Of a stretch of DNA of 10,127 nucleotides, positions 1 to 7,889 are shown in pieces. The DNA comes from Ettlia oleoabundans (lineage: Eukaryota; Chlorophyta; Chlorophyceae; Chlamydomonadales): NCBI GenBank assembly GCA_019693395.1, contig JAAMXP010004886.1, forward strand, positions 1 to 10,127, given 5' to 3'. Under the pieces are notes generated by a model. It ran no database searches. It worked only from the letters and a program-made list of their open reading frames with translations, and had not been told where the DNA came from. The stretch's first letter is position 1. Each line of letters begins with the position of its first letter. The position numbers and the translations under genes were made by a program.

Positions 1-232
1 GCATTTAAAAAAGTCAGAACTGCAGGAAAGCCACTACACTTTGTTGGAGGTGGGGTCAGGGTAGAGATTGGCTGATTGAAAAAGGGAGAAGCCAAGGGGT
101 TTCACGGCCCCACATCCCATTTTGCCGGGAAAGAAACGATTCAGCGTAGCGCCTCCCGTCTCTTGCAACTCTTACCAAGCCGCCCCATCGGTCTTCCAAA
201 CTATCCCTCCTTCTCTTCCCCCCATGTCTCAG
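1..232 (+). other. intron (3' part) of the cytochrome b5 reductase gene
   Basis: No reading frame here continues the reductase sequence. The stretch ends in a pyrimidine-rich tract and a CAG acceptor, as expected for a GT-AG intron. The donor lies before the window. Confidence 0.6.
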
Positions 233-359
233 GAAGCACCTGCCCGCCCCTGCTGACGACGTTCTGGTGCTGCGTTGCGGCCCCGGCCCCATGAACAAAG
301 CCATGGAGGCGCACTTGGACGCACTGGGCTACAAACCGGGCATGCAGTTCCAGTTCTGA
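233..359 (+). CDS. CBR1: NADH-cytochrome b5 reductase, last exon (partial gene)
   Basis: This is the C-terminal 41 residues of a flavoprotein that passes electrons from NADH to cytochrome b5, normally at the ER or outer mitochondrial membrane, for lipid desaturation and similar reactions. The reading frame gives VLVLRCGPGPMNKAMEAHLD and then ends in GYKPGMQFQF followed by TGA (357-359). The CGPxPM motif is the NAD-binding signature near the C-terminus of ferredoxin-NADP-reductase-type enzymes, and the MNKAM...MQFQF ending is typical of plant CBR1 rather than nitrate reductase. The exon starts after a pyrimidine-rich acceptor (ctcttccccccatgtctcag, AG at 231-232) in phase 2. Bases 1-232 look like intron and show no further exon, so the FAD domain lies outside the window. 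Family assignment is from recalled motifs; the exact acceptor is inferred. Confidence 0.85.
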
Positions 360-1164
360 AGCTCCTACTGTGGGCCCTACAGGCTGTCCCATTGACACAG
401 CGGCGTTCTAAGGGCTGGCCGCGAGTGGCAACTACAGGAGCTGTTGTTAGCTTGTGGGGTCTACAGGATGTGGGCTGGTTGGCGTCCTGGAGCAGCACTT
501 CAAGCTCTACTAGGCTGTTGTCAGGAAAGGAGGGCCAGCGTGTTATTGACTACCAACCGACCCCCCACCCGCAACGACACCCAGCAGCGTGGCACCCAGC
601 ACCAGCCGGGGCCAGCCGGATGACTGTGGGCGCCCCGGCTAGAGCCCCCACCCAGCGCGGCGGCCCGCAATGATCAGCGGCGATTATAGTCAGCCCAGTT
701 GTTGCAAGCGCCAGTCAAGCCTAGGCACCCAGCAGCACGCGCTGTGCTTGTGCCAATTTTTTACGGCCACTGTCGCTTTCACATCAAGAGCATACAATTG
801 ATCAATTGCCACATATAATCCCCTCAACAATGCTTCTTGTCCATCCTGCAGCATCACCCACCCATCCCTCTTGTTCCCCAAGCTTTACTTCCTGTCTTGG
901 TTTCTTGTCACCTCTCCCATGTGTTGGTAATGCTGTTGCATTGCAAAGGTTTGGGATCGTTTTGTGGTGTGGATGCTGATTGAACCGTGAAACGGAAAGA
1001 CCACATGCTGCAAAGCGGGCACCAGCCGGCAAGCAAGTTGCACACAACTGGAAATGGTTCAGGAACAGCGCAGCAGAAGCAGGGGTGAACGTACAATACT
1101 GTACATGCTCTCAACACAGGGCAGACAAAGGTCGTACGCTTAGCGGAGCACGATCAGACCGCAA
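360..1164. other. 3' flank of reductase gene and intergenic region
   Basis: About 800 bases with no convincing gene. The left part is presumably the 3' UTR of the reductase. I see no TGTAA, the usual green-algal poly(A) signal. Open frames here (for example 275-673 +) have no recognisable protein character. There is a perfect 14-base palindrome, CAATTGATCAATTG, at 795-808, close to an A/T-rich patch (cacatataat, about 810). The right-hand part would carry the promoter of the mTERF-like gene, but I see no clear TATA box at a suitable distance. Confidence 0.5.
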
Positions 1165-3595
1165 ATGCTGACCTGCGCGCTGTGTTGGCGCTTGGGTCCA
1201 ACAGCGGCACGCTCGCTGTCCGCAGCTGTGTTGCAAGGCTGCAGCATAGATATAGGAAGCAAGATCAGCGCATCCATATATCGCAGTCGGCTGGGAGAGG
1301 AGGGGACATTGCCAGCGGCCCAACCTGGCGACCCGCTGCAGCAAGGCCCAGCATTGCTGGCATGCTGGGGTGGACGGCTATTCTCAAGCTTGGCAGTGCA
1401 ACAGGTGCGGCAGCATTGCCTTCTGGCATTGCCTTGCTGGTTGGGGCTCTCCGCATGTCCAGCTTGCGCGAACGATGGGGCAGGAGAAGCGAGGTACAAC
1501 ATGGTCACGCTGTTCTACGCACCATATGGTTTCTGGGTGCAGGTCATTGACAGCAGCAGCAGCAGCAGCTACAGCAGTGAGGGTGACGACTGTAGCAGTT
1601 TCGGCGATGGCAGTCCCTCAGCCAGCTCGTCCACACAGCAGCAGACACAGCGACGGGGCAGGCCAAAGAGTGACGCGCCATCCTATGACCCTGTGCAGCT
1701 GCTGCAGAGTTTGGGCCTTGAGGGTGGTGATCCGACCAAGCTGCGCACGAGCATGGAAGGCCTAGCAGGCGCACGGCAGGAAAGAGTGCTACATCATGCA
1801 CCATCTGTATTAGAATACTTGCGGGGCCTCGGCCTGCGGCAGGCTAAGCTGGAGCAGCTGTTTGTGCGTTGTCCACAGCTGTTCAGCTGGCCGCCAGAGA
1901 AGCGCGCAGCAAAGCGATTCCACCAGCTGATGCACGCAGACGGCGACAGCGGGCTGACCGCCACAGAGGCAGCGCTCTGCTTCATAGCACGCTCGTACGC
2001 AGCTGACTCGCCAGAGTATAGGTTTGCAGAGCTGGCAGCTATACTGGCACACAGCAAAGACAGCAGCATAGGGCCCAAGCCCAAAGTACCTGCAGCCCAG
2101 CGCACAGTGGCAGCCCTGCTGAGGCGAATTCCCAGCGCCGTGCATCATGTGTGTCAGTCCACAGGCAAGCTGCAGCAGCAAGCTGACCGACTGGTGGCAA
2201 AGGGCTGCATGCTTGCAGCCGTGGCCAACCTGGTGTGGCGGCAACCCAACCTTATAACGCTCGCAGACGTCGCTGCCAAGCTGGGTCGAACCATTGACGT
2301 GCTGGGAGCTGAGCTGGGGCTGACGGCAGCAGAAGTGGTCACACTTGTTGGATCCAGGGCGCCTGGCTGGCTTGACTTACGCTCAGACACCCTCCAAGGG
2401 CGGGCAGTAGCGCTGGCTCAGGTATGCGTGCTTGGATCTTTTCTCGCTATTGGAATGAACATAAAATGATACGCCTTTAGGCGTGGGTTGAGGAAGGGCC
2501 TGGTCCTCGGCCGCAACTGCTGGTGGCGGTGGCATCGCTGCCCATGCCGGTTTATTTTCCAGCGTTCAAGATCCGACCCTTGGTCCCCTTGGAAGCGGGA
2601 TACCAGGCCACCATTAGTTCATTTAGCCATATCTTACTCAACGAGTGGTACCACTCAACCGAGTCCCCCGCGCGACTTAAACCCCAGTCGCCTGGCACAT
2701 ATCTTCGCAAAGGTTTCCCCTTCACTATCCGATGGTCTCTCAAGACGGGGGATCTCGCTGCTGTCTCCCAATCTGCCTTACCGACGTTTGATGCAGACCT
2801 GTGCCAAGCTTGCTTCGCGGTGCTCAGCTGCTTGGCTTGCTGTTGCTCACACAGCTGGCAGCTCTGTTTCAGCGCTTTTCGCTTTGTTATTTCTGCCGCT
2901 GCTGCGGCGGCGGCTTGCTGCAGGCGTTTGGCAAGCAGGCGGTTGCTATCATGGTGAAGAAAGGCCCCAATGCGCTCAACTGCTCCCCCCTTGTGTGGCA
3001 GTGCAACGTGCACTACATGGCGGCATGCGGCGTAGCTGATCCAAAGTCTGTGCTGCAACGCAATCCCAGCTTGTTGCATTGGGATCAAGCGGCAGACGGC
3101 TTTGTAGCGCGACGCATGCTGCTACAGCGGTACTATAGGCATACAGCGGTGCAGCTATACGAGCAGCACTCTGGTTTACTGATGCGGTCAACAGCAAAGA
3201 AAGTGGCGCAACAGCTGCAGTACGTTGAGTGTCGTAATCAGCTGCACCTGTTGCCGGCAGGAGTGGCAGCAAACCTTGGCTGCAGTGAGCGGGCAGCAGC
3301 ATCAGCAGGGGCGCAGCATGCAGGCAGCGGCAAGGAGGGCTCCTTGTCAATGTGGGCCCTCCTTCACGATTGGAATCGCTTCCTGGCAGTGCTAGGCAGC
3401 AGCAAGGAGGAGTGGGAGGCGTTTGCAGCGGAGCACCCTGAGGGCACTGGCCCCGTGTGGAAGTGGGCGCAGCGGGAGGCACAGGTGGAGATGGAGCGGT
3501 TGACATCTGTGCTGCCTGCTGAGCTGAGGGAGGCGTCGGAGTCACAGCCGAAGAAGCATCTTAAGCAACCACAACGCAAGTCGTCTATGGTTTGA
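1165..3595 (+). CDS. mTERF-repeat protein, probably organelle-targeted
   Basis: mTERF proteins bind nucleic acids in mitochondria or plastids through stacked helical repeats and affect transcription, splicing or ribosome assembly. The model has exons 1165-2421, 2481-2549 and 2924-3595, all joined in phase 0, giving 665 residues. Exon 1 opens with an Arg/Ser/Ala-rich stretch (MLTCALCWRLGPTAARSLSA) that could be a transit peptide, then a Ser-rich linker (about residues 127-165). mTERF-like repeats follow: LRGLGL...LFVRCPQLFSW (about 215-245), GLTAAEVVTLVGSRAPGW (about 385-400) and VLQRNPSLLHWD (about 485-495). The middle 23-codon exon lies between a ttag acceptor at 2480 and a weak gtttat donor at 2550; a single intron 2422-2923 is the alternative. 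The N-terminus is uncertain because a second frame is also open across 1089-1553. No TGTAA follows the stop. The broken copy at 4896-5262 is related to its middle part. Confidence 0.62.
1552..1569 (+). repeat. (AGC)6 serine-codon run
   Basis: Six AGC codons in the frame of the mTERF-like gene encode a polyserine run in its linker, just after VID. Confidence 0.85.
2550..2923 (+). other. intron of the mTERF-like gene, unusually open
   Basis: It ends in a pyrimidine-rich tract and CTGCAG acceptor; the next exon starts at 2924 (GCG TTT GGC). The interior differs in texture from the surrounding exons, with few CAG/GCA codon runs. It is open in one forward frame and one reverse frame over most of its length. 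It holds a perfect 14-base palindrome, GAGTGGTACCACTC, at 2643-2656. No protein family is recognisable in either frame, so I treat it as intron, possibly with an old inserted element. Confidence 0.45.
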
Positions 3596-4447
3596 CCTGA
3601 CTGGGGAACATGTAGGGCTTTGCTTCCTGACTCTGTTGTACTTGGTTTATATAAATTGAACTAGCAGCACAAACAGCACTGTTTGACATCGTCGTATTGC
3701 TTTCAGCTGGTCCTTTCAGCTAGCCGAAACACAGTTTGGCAAGAGTGAGCTGATGCAATGACACAGGGGACCTCGCAAACGTTGCGCAGGCGACTAACCA
3801 AACACAGGTTGTGCCGTACATCTATGGGTGCTCACAAGGATACAAAGGGTAGGTGATTGCTGCATGGGTGTGAAGCGCAATCCTGCGACCTGCTGCTGCT
3901 GAAATCCCATATGTCATGTCACAAGTGACAGCCAAGTTTGCCTGCCATCAATGCGAAGAGGGGCGGGGTGGCTGACCAGGCAGGCATGAGATTGCCTTGA
4001 GGCAAGGCAGCTGGGTGGGTGCTGCAGCAGGCGGCAGATGTGTTTGGGCCGCAGACAAGGCTTGGTATGCCTCTTTGTATAAAGGCAACACACGGGGCCA
4101 GGCAAGAGCGCTCATTTAAGATGTGAGCCTCCGCCCTCCCGTCGCCAAGCTGGGGCTGGGCGGGCTGCACCCGTCTTTGCTGTATTGCAGGGCGTTGTCC
4201 CTAGTGCTGGCAGCATGCAGTGGGCAGCCACTGGGTGCTGACTGCGGGTGTCAACAGCCACTGAGCCCTGGTCTAAAGCTGCCCACTCAACTTGCAGGCC
4301 TTGGCCGCCGCTTCTGCGCCCTCTGCTATGCATGCTGAGGCGGGGCGTCCTTTTTAGGGCATTGCCTCTCCTACTCCTTCCGGTTTGCGTGGCGCTCCAC
4401 TTGCACTAGGATCGGATAGTCTCGTGTAGCCTGATCAGCGCTGATCC
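3596..4447. other. 3' flank of mTERF-like gene and gene-poor region
   Basis: No gene is supported. The first 100 bases are A/T-richer, as expected of a 3' UTR. An inverted repeat TGTCAC-AA-GTGACA lies at 3917-3930. A short open stretch after an acceptor-like CAG near 4298 (ALAAASAPSAMHAEAGRPF, then TAG) has exon-like composition, but no partner exon could be found. A perfect 14-base palindrome GATCAGCGCTGATC is at 4433-4446. Confidence 0.4.
4078..4083 (+). promoter_or_regulatory. TATA-like box (TATAAA)
   Basis: TATAAAGG sits in a GC-rich setting with nothing similar close by. It could have served the exon-like block at 4453-4672 or the decayed mTERF copy, but no start codon with a long frame follows at the usual distance. 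Weak evidence. Confidence 0.2.
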
Positions 4448-4452
4448 GTGCC

Positions 4453-4672
4453 CCGTAGCTCGCGTCCCGGCGATTCCGAGCCTGTCAGCGCCAAGGGCGG
4501 CGTTTTTACCACCGTAAGTCGCGTTGTGTCGCGATCAGACTTGCCTGGGGCGCAGCTCTTCTTTCGCCGGACCCTGAGGAAGGCTCCCGCCCTTCAGCGG
4601 CAGGCAGCCAACAGCGGCGGCAGGGCTCGCGGCGGCTCCTTTGTGCAGCACCCAAGGATGGCTGTATCAAAG
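4453..4672 (+). other. exon-like block of unknown origin upstream of the mTERF copy
   Basis: One frame is open with coding-like, Arg/Gly/Ser-rich residues (LFFRRTLRKAPALQRQAANS is part of it) and ends at ATGGCTGTATCAAAG|GTATGC, a good splice donor at 4673. A second good donor, ACC|GTAAGT, is inside it at 4513. An acceptor-like ctgccgcag precedes 4773. I could not join the block in phase to the mTERF-like frame starting near 4896, and a TGA blocks that frame at 4871-4873. It may be the former 5' end of the decayed paralogue or an unrelated exon. I do not recognise the protein. Confidence 0.25.
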
Positions 4673-4895
4673 GTATGCATCTCGTGATAGGCTGGTATGT
4701 TGCATGGTTGCCGTTGCCAGGTGGCCATCACGCTACTGAGCCACTCTCTAGTACCGCCCTTGCCTGCCGCAGCCAGCACGGCATGACCGGGCTGCGGCAT
4801 CCCGACGGGCGCACTATGGCAGCCTTCACAGGAGATGCTGCAGCCTGCTATGCAGTGTCAGCAGCAGCAATGACGCCAGCGCAGCAGCGCAGCAG

Positions 4896-5262
4896 GCGTG
4901 CCAGCCTATGACGCCACCCAGCTGCTACAGAGCCTGGGCTTGAAGGGTGGTCTAACAAAAACAGATAAGCTGCGCCAGAGCATGATCAAGCTTGCGGTTG
5001 TGCGGCAGCAGGGAGCGCTGCAGCATGCACATGCAGTGGCGGATCACTTGCGGCGCCTTGGGATGAAGGCAGACATGTTGACGGAGCTCTTCATAAAATG
5101 GCCCCACCTGTTCAGCTGGCTGCCAGAAGATCGAGTTGCAAAGCAATTTCACCAGCTGATGCACGCAGACGGCAACAGCGGGCTGACCGCCACAGAGGCA
5201 TCACTCTGCTTCATAAGGCACCCACAAGCAGCCTACTCCCAGCGCCGTGCCACTAGTGGACA
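4896..5262 (+). pseudogene. truncated, frameshifted copy of the mTERF-like gene
   Basis: The frame AYDATQLLQSLGLKGG...LFSWLPEDR...FHQLMHADGNSGLTATEA aligns with about residues 173-274 of the mTERF-like gene at 1165-3595. My hand count is about 64 identical of roughly 104 positions. At 5215 the alignment breaks (source gene base 1986) and resumes with CCCAGCGCCGTGC at 5238-5250 (source 2131-2143), a net loss of 122 bases, which shifts the frame. The homologous frame then meets TGA within about 12 codons. No downstream repeats of the parent follow, and upstream the frame is stopped at 4871. Reading on in the original frame to 5599 only gives sequence antisense to the zinc-finger gene. It is therefore most likely a decayed partial duplicate, though transcription of a short product is not excluded. 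Confidence 0.7.
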
Positions 5263-5407
5263 GAAATTGAAGGCAGAACAAGCAACACAAGGACGAGGCG
5301 AGGCGGCAACAGGCAGAGGGGATAAGAAGGGCAACTTCATGCTACCAAGAACCAGTCTAAGCAGCGGAGGCCGCAGCGGGCACACCCCACCACTTCTCTC
5401 AGCGCTT

Positions 5408-5604
5408 CTATTCGCTCCTGGGGGGCGGCGCTTTCTGACCGCCGCGGCCGCGAGCCACGCCCGCAAGCCCACGGCCCCTGCCCCTGCCAAAGGATATCAC
5501 ATTGGGGACCTTGCTGACCTCTGCAGCCATGCTGAGGCGCGACATGCCTTGCGCCAGCTCATCACCATGCTGACCTGGACCAGCTGTTCCTCCCAGTGAG
5601 CCAG

Positions 5605-5637
<33 letters not shown>

Positions 5638-7131
5638 TTTGTTGCTGCCGCCCCGGCGCCGTTTCCGCGGCTGACGTCTCGCCACCGCCCGCACTCGTGG
5701 GCCTGGCAATTACATTGGCAGCAGTAGCAGCGGTTGCGTCTGGCGCCATGGCCTGCCGCCTGTGGCCCTTCCGGTACTCGGGCAGCGGCCGGATCTGGCC
5801 CTTGCGGCGCCTGCGTTGCGAGAGCAGCGGCAGCACACAAGGAAGGGACGCTGACCAGCGTACCAGCAGGAGAGAACAGGAAACATCCCTGATCTTGCAG
5901 CTGCGCACCGGTTGGGTCACCTCCCTGTGCGTGCAGGTTGAGCGCACACCTGACCCCTCTGCTCACAACCGTCGCGCTTTCGCCTGTTTCGACCATCACT
6001 CATCCGCGATCCTTGCATCCCTTCAACTGACCCAAAACATTCAACAAGGAGCAGGCAGTCGCACCCATCCAACAGCCCACCCCCCCACACTCCCAACCAC
6101 CTACCCTTACAGCCCAACGTACCCAACAGCCCTAATTCCAGGACCCCGCCCTTGCGACACCCCCACCTCAAGAGCATGTTAACACCACACACAACGCCTC
6201 CCACCTGAGGTGCAGGCGGTCAAAGCGGAAGCTGCGCGGGAACTTGTGGTGGTCGCACAGGTGCTGCCGCCGCTCCTCTGGAGTGCAGAACTTGCGGGAG
6301 CAGCCCTCAACTAGGCACAAATAGACCTGTGGTGGGCGAGATGACGGGCAAGCTAAGGTGGAAGTTTAGCTCGGGCCTATGTAACTTCACTGATAGGGGT
6401 AGGCTGCGGCACAGATTGGGCATGCATCACGCATGCCCCCAACTAAAATTCCGCCCGCGCATGCAGCAAGTACCATATGCAAATCCACCGTAGGACATGC
6501 CCAACCACAGCGTGCACCCACCGGAATGCGGCGCGCAGCCTGCGCGGCAAAGAAGCTATCATGCAGTTCTGCCACGTGTATCTCCAGCAGCCGAGACGTG
6601 GGCAGCGTGGCGTGGCACTGGCTGCACTCCAGTGTGACGTGGAGGTGGTCTGCCAGCTCAGCGTCACCCTCCAGCTCAGCCTCCTTGGACAGCTGGCGCC
6701 GCTCGTCACGCGCAACCGCCAACGCCGCCTGCACTATCGAGTGAGAGGGCCGAAAAGGGAGGTGTGGCTGGGAGGTCGAGTCCCTTGGATGAGTTATGGG
6801 GACAAGAGCAGCTGCTGTGACAGCCAGGGAGCAAATATTGGCAAGCAGAAGTAGGCTGCTACGCATCGCACCACCAGCCATGCAGGCACCCCTCAACCAT
6901 GACTAGCCCACACCAGAGCTCAGTCATCCAAGCGTGCGCGCTTGCCTGCCGAGCCAGCTGCTCTCGCTCTATGTTCCCCGGTTCAAAGAGGACGTCGTCG
7001 GGAGGCAGGCGGCGGCGGCAGCCCACAAACACCGGAAAGCTCCAATCACCGGTTGTGGGTGCAGGCTGGTCGGCCCCTGCTGCGGTGCCCGTGTCGGCTG
7101 CTGCTGCCGCTACTGCTGCGAGGGTATCCAT
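5408..7131 (-). CDS. ZNF511: ZNF511-like C2H2 zinc-finger protein, four exons
   Basis: Spliced exons 7131-6946, 6728-6522, 6326-6205 and 5810-5408 give 305 residues with every junction in phase (0, 0, 2). ZNF511 is a conserved eukaryotic zinc-finger protein whose molecular role is poorly known; a nuclear, nucleic-acid-binding role is presumed. The order is: Ala-rich N-terminus; family motif LPPDDVLFEPGNIEREQLAR (about 43-61); finger 1 with C97, C100, H113, H118; the family linker HDSFF (118-122); finger 2 with C135, C140, H153 and H157 or H158, followed by HKFPRSFRFDRLHL; a basic region; ten glutamines (231-240); and an ISFGRGRGRG tail with further RG pairs. The start ATG has good context (AGCAATGG) and is the only in-frame ATG. 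The first intron uses a GC donor. The coiled-coil gene lies 76 bases upstream on the same strand. Both fingers are intact. Confidence 0.87.
5606..5635 (-). repeat. (CAG)10 trinucleotide run, polyglutamine
   Basis: Ten perfect CTG units on the plus strand are CAG on the coding minus strand. They encode Q231-Q240 of the ZNF511-like protein. A run this pure is prone to length change between strains. Confidence 0.9.
5811..6204 (-). other. third intron of the ZNF511-like gene, G-rich
   Basis: Donor CAG|GTGGGA and acceptor CGCAACGCAG flank 394 bases. On the transcribed sense strand the part near the donor contains about ten runs of three or more G. Two four-run arrays with loops of seven bases or fewer occupy 6104-6132 and 6076-6094. 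A TGTAA (complement of 6107-6111) lies inside the first array. Confidence 0.75.
6729..6945 (-). other. first intron of the ZNF511-like gene, GC-AG type
   Basis: The donor reads CGGCAG|GCAAGC and the acceptor ATAGTGCAG|GCGGCG. The join makes ...EREQLARQ|AALAVARDER..., which is phase 0 and restores the family layout. No GT donor nearby keeps the frame equally well. GCAAG is the strong consensus of the minor GC-AG class handled by the major spliceosome. Confidence 0.75.
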
Positions 7132-7207
7132 TGCTGAACGGGTCCTGTTTTGCAATCCACTATAGTGTGCGAGCTAGTCAATAGCAGCCGCTGCGGTAAT
7201 GGCTGGA
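7132..7207 (-). promoter_or_regulatory. 76-base spacer between two minus-strand genes
   Basis: It runs from just after the stop of the coiled-coil gene to just before the ZNF511-like ATG. It contains a perfect palindrome CACTATAGTG (7158-7167), no TGTAA poly(A) signal and no obvious promoter. It must hold a 3' UTR end plus a promoter and 5' UTR, or simply be the spacer of a two-gene transcript. Confidence 0.45.
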
Positions 7208-7787
7208 TCACGTGGGGGGCACCCCTGCTGCACCCGGTTGCTGCTCTTGCTGCTGCTGTGCGATTTGAACTTCCAGCTCCTGCCTGGCTGCTTCCTGCAC
7301 ACGCAGCACGCCTGGGACAGCTTATGTCATCGCAGACAGATGATGCAAGCCTGCGGCTCCAGGCATGGAGCGGCAGCGTGTTGTCGGAGAGCGGCTGCAG
7401 CAGGAGCTGACTGTGCAGCAGTGCGGTGCCCTCTGCCCGCACTGTGACCCATATGTCTATCGTTAGACTCACCAGGCGGCTCTGGAGGTCCGCAATCACC
7501 AGGTTGAGCTGCAGATGGGAGCTGTATGCTTGCCGCAGGGCTGCAGCGCTCGCCCTGCGCATAAAGAACGATCACATGGTTCAGGTTGTTGAATGGCCAA
7601 TCAAAGGGAAGCGCCACAACGCTTACTTGTCCTCCGTGCACGCTGAGAGGCTGGCTAACAGCTCGGTCCAGGCTTTGCCCAGTGCCTCCGCACGCTCATG
7701 CATGGTAGAGCGACGCAGGATGGCTGTGATCGCCGTCCGAGACCGGTTGAGCTGCAAATGGCGCCGCAAATGCGCCTTGATGCCTTT
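7208..7787 (-). CDS. small coiled-coil protein of unknown function (5' end unresolved)
   Basis: Exons 7787-7627, 7554-7473 and 7294-7208 join in phase (2, 0) with donors AA|GTAAGC and CTG|GTGAGT and acceptors TGCGCAG and GTGTGCAG. They give 109 residues ending in PGAAGVPPT and TGA (7210-7208). The sequence is strongly helical and heptad-like: LRQAYSSHLQLNLVIADLQS followed by RLEAARQELEVQIAQQQQEQ. I do not recognise a family. The start is open. The most upstream exon follows an ATTTAG acceptor with a stop just before it, so another exon may exist upstream. Alternatively translation starts at the ATG at 7703-7701 (context ACCATGC), giving an 81-residue protein. The product looks like a partner-binding helical subunit, but that is inference. 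Its stop lies 76 bases from the ZNF511-like start. Confidence 0.6.
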
Positions 7788-7889
7788 CTAAATTTGAGGC
7801 TCGCAAGCTCGCCACTGTGGGCGAGTGAGGCCGCTTTCTTATCATTTGATTCGCATATCGTGCCGTGTGCTCTTGCTGAGACTGCAACC
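7788..7889. promoter_or_regulatory. probable divergent promoter region
   Basis: It lies between the 5'-most supported exon of the minus-strand coiled-coil gene and the ATG of the plus-strand gene at 7890. It is somewhat A/T-richer (for example ttatcatttgattcg). No clear TATA box. If the coiled-coil gene has a further exon upstream, this region would instead be intronic on that strand. Confidence 0.3.

Noticed and set aside
233..359. C-terminus of nitrate reductase
   Set aside because: Nitrate reductase shares the CGPxPM motif but not the MNKAM...MQFQF ending, which matches plant-type cytochrome b5 reductase.
275..673. Plus-strand open frame of 132 codons after the reductase gene
   Set aside because: It begins inside the reductase exon in another frame and shows no domain, transit peptide or coding-like codon pattern.
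1165..2421. Octatricopeptide or pentatricopeptide repeat protein instead of mTERF
   Set aside because: The recurring LxxLGL...LFxRxPxLFSW pattern fits mTERF repeats. No regular 35- or 38-residue spacing is visible.
5263..5599. Continuation of the mTERF-copy frame to a stop at 5599
   Set aside because: From about 5408 it is antisense to the last exon of the ZNF511-like gene, and before that it has no resemblance to mTERF sequence. The frame stays open only by chance after the frameshifting deletion.
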